From Pyramidobacter sp. YE332 (GTDB lineage: Bacteria > Synergistota > Synergistia > Synergistales > Dethiosulfovibrionaceae), in contig NZ_CP133038.1 of the NCBI RefSeq assembly GCF_033060595.1, forward strand, positions 930,001 to 994,000: a DNA stretch of 64,000 nt, written 5' to 3'. The position numbers were made by a program, and so were the translations under genes. The notes beneath the pieces were generated by a model. The model saw only the letters and a program-made list of their open reading frames with translations. It was not told the DNA's origin and searched no databases. Below, piece after piece: positions 60,607-64,000 of this stretch (its first letter is position 1; each line of letters starts with the position of its first letter).

Positions 60607-62844
60607 TCAATCGAGCGGGAGCAGATCGGGGAGCTGTCGGCCGGGATTGTCGTCCAGCGTGTAAACGGAGAAGGAGATCGCTTTCTGCCGTCCCAGCGAG
60701 TCGGTCACGGAAAGGCGGTGACGCCCCGGCGTCATCGGCCACAGGCAGGGCCGGTCCGCCGTGCCGCGGCCGGCGTATTTGCCGTCGACGAACCAGAAGA
60801 ACTCGCCGGTGCCTTCGGCGCGGAAGACCAGTTTGGCGTCTTCCTCGTGCATCAGGTAAGCGGCGTCGGCCAGCGGCGAGGCGACCGTCAGCTCGGTCCG
60901 CTTTTCGCGCGCGCTTTCCATGTAGACGGACAGCTCCTGCGGCCAGACGACCACCACTTTGCCCTGTTCGAGCTGGTGCATGGGGCAGACTCCGGACGGC
61001 GAGACGCCGGGAATGAAATATTCCCTAACGGTGCGCGGGCAAAGGTCAGTGGGCGGCAGTCCCGAAAGCGAGCAGACTTCGCGCTGCGCCACGCCGGCCG
61101 GCGGCGCGCCGAATCCTCCCGGCGGCAGGGCGCGGAACGCTTTCAGCACGGCTGGCGCGGCCGCGCCGAGGCCGACGAGTTCGGGATGCGGTTCGCCGCG
61201 CGGGTCCCCCAGCCACACGACCAGCGACCAGCGGTCGTTCCAGCCGGCCGTCCAGGCGTCGCGCAGGCCGTAGGAGGTACCGGTCTTGAAGGCGATCTGC
61301 CCGCGCGACGGATCGACGGATCGCAGCAGCGTCGGCATCCGCGCCGGATCGGCGAGGACGTTGGTGGTGATCCAGGCGCTTTCGGCGGAATAGACGTCGC
61401 GTTCCGAAAGCGGCTCTTTTTCGACGAAGCGGCTCTCGATCAGCCGTCCGCGGCGCGCCAGCGCGGTGACGGCGCGGGCGAGCTGGAGCGGCGACACTTC
61501 GCAGCCGCCCAGCACGAGCGAGTCGCCGTAGTGCGCGGCGCTCTGCGTCAGCGCCGCGAAGCCGAGATTGCGCAGTTTCTGCAGCAGGCGTTCGCCGCCT
61601 TCCGCGCGCAGGATGCGCACGGCGGGGACGTTGAGCGAATCGACCAGCGCGTTGGCGGCGCTGACGGGGCCGCGATAGATGCGGTCGAAGTTGCGCGGCG
61701 CGCGTCCCGAAAGCGTCAGCGGCGTGTCGGCCATCAGCGAGGCGGGTGTGAGCGCGCCGTCCTCGAAGGCCATGGCGTAGGCGAACGGTTTCAGCGCCGA
61801 GCCGGGCGAACGCAAAGACGAGGCGCAGTCCACCCAGCCGGCGGGAGCGCCCTTCATGCCCCAGCGGGCGTTGGGCACATAGGCGCGCACGGCGCCGGTG
61901 GCGTTCTCGATCAGCACGCCGGCCGCCGTGACGGCGTCGTCCTGCGAGGCCAGCGCGTCGAGCAGCGCGGCGCGGAGGACTTTCTGCGCGTTGCGGTCGA
62001 GCGTGGACGTGATGTCCTTTTCTTCCGTCAGGCTGATGACCTTCTGGCAGGAGACCCACTCGTCGGCCGGCGGCGGCGAGATCGTTTCCGGCAGCGGTTC
62101 GGCCATGGCGGAGCGCGCCTGCCGGTCGGTGATCCTGCCGCGCTCGCGCAGCAGCGAAATGGCCCAGTTGCGCCGCTGCCGCGCCGCTTGGGGATGCAGG
62201 TCGGGACGGTAGGCGGTCGGTCCCTTGATCATGACGGCCAGCAGCGACGCCTGCGCGATGGTCAGGTCGCGGGCCGAGCGACGGAACCAGGCCAGCGAGG
62301 CGGCTTCGACGCCGCGCAGATTGCTGCCCAGCGGGACCACGTTCAGGTAGATCTGGAGGATCTCGTCTTTCGATTTGATCTTTTCCAGTTGAGTTGCCTG
62401 GGCGAACTCGCGCAGCTTGGTTTTCAGATTGCGTTCGGCCGGCCAGCAGAGGCGGATCACCTGGCTGGTGATTGTCGAGGCGCCGGAGCGCACCTTCCCG
62501 GCCAGCAGATTGTCCTTGGCGGCGCGCAAAACGCCCCGCCAGTCCACGCCGCCGTGCGACCAGAAACGACGGTCCTCCACTTCCACGGCGACGAGCGGCA
62601 TCCAGCGCCCCATCTCAGAAAGAAGGACGGGGAGACAAAACTCCCCGTCCTCTGACATGGTCACGCTGAGCATCGTCCCCTTGCGGTCGCGGACGACCGT
62701 GGAGCGGGGCCAGGACGAGAGGCGCGCCTCGATCGGCTCGAGCCGGCCGAGCCGGTTCCAATAACGCCAACCGGCTGCGGCGGCGAGAAACGCGCAGAGA
62801 AGCGCCGCCCCTCCCATCCAAAGCGTGAGCTTATGAAATTTCAT
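60607..62844 (-). CDS. pbpC: Penicillin-binding protein 1C
   Basis: 745 residues. Membrane anchor about 8-27; GT51 glycosyltransferase with catalytic Glu90 (EVEDRRFWSHGGVDW) and RSGASTITSQVIRL; transpeptidase with S349-A-L-K352 (SPGSALKPF), S403-L-N405 and K520-T-G-T; and a C-terminal BiPBP_C domain (about 660-740). Builds and crosslinks peptidoglycan. In many bacteria pbpC follows a gene for an alpha-2-macroglobulin-like protein, as here, where the two are 13 bases apart. Confidence 0.95.
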   Translation of the reverse strand: MKFHKLTLWMGGAALLCAFLAAAAGWRYWNRLGRLEPIEARLSSWPRSTVVRDRKGTMLSVTMSEDGEFCLPVLLSEMGRWMPLVAVEVEDRRFWSHGGVDWRGVLRAAKDNLLAGKVRSGASTITSQVIRLCWPAERNLKTKLREFAQATQLEKIKSKDEILQIYLNVVPLGSNLRGVEAASLAWFRRSARDLTIAQASLLAVMIKGPTAYRPDLHPQAARQRRNWAISLLRERGRITDRQARSAMAEPLPETISPPPADEWVSCQKVISLTEEKDITSTLDRNAQKVLRAALLDALASQDDAVTAAGVLIENATGAVRAYVPNARWGMKGAPAGWVDCASSLRSPGSALKPFAYAMAFEDGALTPASLMADTPLTLSGRAPRNFDRIYRGPVSAANALVDSLNVPAVRILRAEGGERLLQKLRNLGFAALTQSAAHYGDSLVLGGCEVSPLQLARAVTALARRGRLIESRFVEKEPLSERDVYSAESAWITTNVLADPARMPTLLRSVDPSRGQIAFKTGTSYGLRDAWTAGWNDRWSLVVWLGDPRGEPHPELVGLGAAAPAVLKAFRALPPGGFGAPPAGVAQREVCSLSGLPPTDLCPRTVREYFIPGVSPSGVCPMHQLEQGKVVVVWPQELSVYMESAREKRTELTVASPLADAAYLMHEEDAKLVFRAEGTGEFFWFVDGKYAGRGTADRPCLWPMTPGRHRLSVTDSLGRQKAISFSVYTLDDNPGRQLPDLLPLD

Positions 62845-62857
62845 CTGTAATGAACGG

Positions 62858-64000
62858 TTACTGGATCGTCACCGTACCGGCCTTGCCGAGGTAACCGATG
62901 CCCTTGTTGCCCAGCGCCTCGACGGAGATCGGCGGTACGGAGAACGTGCCGCGGTAGACGGCGCGGAGCGGCAGTTTCCATTCGAAGTTCTTGCCCTGCC
63001 CGTCGATGTGGAGCAGCAGACGGTCGAAGCGCAGGTCGGAGCGGACGGAGTAGCCTTCGCCGGCGGTCATTTCGCCGGCGCTGACCGCTTCGAATCCGGC
63101 GGGCAGCAGCGCGCTCAGCCGCAGCGCCGCGGGACGCGAGCTGGCGGTGACCTTGATCTTCATGGCCGCTTCCTGGCCGAAGGCGATGGAGGACAGATCG
63201 AGGTTTTCGCCCGTCTTGGCGTCGACGAAGCTGCGCTCCACTCGCAGGCCGCGGCTGTAGCTGCGCGGCTCCTTGTTGGGCACGCCGCTGGCGGTCCAGG
63301 AGTACCAGATCGAACCGGCGCCGCTGGCTTCGAGCTTCATGGTCCCGCCCTTGCCGCCGCGCCAGATCGCGGGCTTGCCGTCAAAGACCGCCGCCTCGTT
63401 GCCGTCGGCGTCGAACAGTTTGGCCGTGACGGGGCCGGGGACGACGTGAGTCGAGAACACGCCGAGCGCCATGATCATGCTGCCGGCGTCGCGGGCGCTG
63501 CGGCGTCCGCTGCCCTTGGCCAGTTCCGCGGCGATGCGGGCCGCGAGATCGCGGCTGGGCGCTCCGCCGGGTTCGATGGCGTCAAGCGCCAGCATCCTGA
63601 ATCCGGCTTCGGGCAGCGACAGCTTGGCGTCGGCCGAAGAGGATTCCGAACCGGCCAGCGCCTGGGCTTTTTCCTGATCGCCGGCGAGGGCGTAGCTGGC
63701 GGCCAGCAGCGCGCGGCCGGAGCCGCTCAGGTCGCCGATGCGCTCTTCGAGCCAGTTCATCCAGCCCAGCGGCGCTTCGCCGCCCAGCGCCAGCACGTAG
63801 GCGCCATAGGCGCGGGCGTTCATGGCTTCGCGGACGTTCTTTTCCGGCAGCGGCTCGGCCATGTAACGGCGCAGCCACTGAGCGCCGGCGTTCAGGCCGG
63901 AAGGTTCGATGACGCCGGCGGCTTTGACGGCCGTCAGCAGGTGCAGGGCGGCCACCGAGCCCCAGGCGTCGGTACCGTCGCCGCGCCAGGCGCTCCACGA
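62858..64000 (-). CDS. Bacterial alpha-2-macroglobulin-like protein, C-terminal part
   Basis: About 380 residues visible; the gene continues beyond the window (frame open to 64000, SWSAWRGDGTDAWGS before the first in-frame GTG). The visible part has the helical alpha/alpha-barrel region (thiol-ester domain neighbourhood, LLTAVKAAGVIEPSGLNAGAQWLRRY) and the C-terminal receptor-like beta domain. The MG-type protein of the YfhM class is an envelope protease trap that works with PBP1C. The thiol-ester motif, if any, lies outside the window. Confidence 0.85.
   Translation of the reverse strand, partial: SWSAWRGDGTDAWGSVAALHLLTAVKAAGVIEPSGLNAGAQWLRRYMAEPLPEKNVREAMNARAYGAYVLALGGEAPLGWMNWLEERIGDLSGSGRALLAASYALAGDQEKAQALAGSESSSADAKLSLPEAGFRMLALDAIEPGGAPSRDLAARIAAELAKGSGRRSARDAGSMIMALGVFSTHVVPGPVTAKLFDADGNEAAVFDGKPAIWRGGKGGTMKLEASGAGSIWYSWTASGVPNKEPRSYSRGLRVERSFVDAKTGENLDLSSIAFGQEAAMKIKVTASSRPAALRLSALLPAGFEAVSAGEMTAGEGYSVRSDLRFDRLLLHIDGQGKNFEWKLPLRAVYRGTFSVPPISVEALGNKGIGYLGKAGTVTIQ

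Overview
Organism. The window reads as chromosomal DNA of a GC-rich, diderm, peptide- and amino-acid-using anaerobe. An SLH-domain beta-barrel porin, two TRAP-type transport loci (one of the TAXI class), a dipeptide ABC operon, peptidases T and F, a gamma-glutamyltransferase and a quinone-linked fumarate reductase together fit the phylum Synergistota (Pyramidobacter-like). This is inference from gene content; no 16S gene is present.

Layout. 1-1156: end of a class III CoA-transferase. 1391-12712: an iron-uptake cluster (FTR1 permease, P19 protein, DUF2318 membrane protein, two FtsX/LolD-type ABC sets, a flavinylated FMN-binding protein, DUF4418), split after its first gene by an IS110-family element. 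12818-16093 (minus): fumarate reductase frdCAB behind an unknown exported protein. 16294-19430: ankyrin protein, a frameshifted zinc-ribbon membrane protein, a YegP protein. 19484-19676: a parS-like site and the SRP RNA gene. 19971-26282: TetR regulator and tripartite RND efflux pump. 26365-28855: an accessory patch with an IS5/IS427-type IS, a DinJ-YafQ toxin-antitoxin pair, an orphan IS3-type HTH protein and duplicated hairpin repeats. 29086-33145: SLH porin, a TetR regulator ending in a tetranucleotide repeat, a 47-residue protein, a nitroreductase, an exported protein. 33178-35989: PepF and glutamate racemase. 36120-46818: two transport and hydrolase loci (DUF6305/DctM-like permease/small membrane protein/acylase, then GGT, then a TAXI TRAP system), with the second IS110 copy between acylase and GGT. 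47179-55698: exported protein, PepT, and the dppABCDF peptide transporter. 56521-60402: a BusR-like regulator and an OpuA-type betaine transporter. 60607-64000 (minus): PbpC and an alpha-2-macroglobulin-like protein, cut by the window end.

How the genes fit together. Peptides enter through Dpp and are cut by PepT and PepF. Periplasmic GGT and the acylase could release amino acids that the TRAP systems import. Fumarate reductase gives an electron sink. The iron cluster combines metal binding (P19), transport (FTR1), and putative extracytoplasmic electron transfer (flavinylated protein, Cys-rich DUF2318). The opu operon handles osmotic stress, probably under a c-di-AMP-sensing regulator.

Most notable. 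The two IS110 copies both sit inside the Shine-Dalgarno sequence of a downstream gene (reconstructed empty target AAAGGAGG in both cases). The non-coding end of the element folds into stems whose internal loops carry the same sequence, as expected if an IS110 bridge RNA directs insertion into ribosome binding sites. Joining the element's ends also recreates a near-consensus promoter, as known for IS110 circles.
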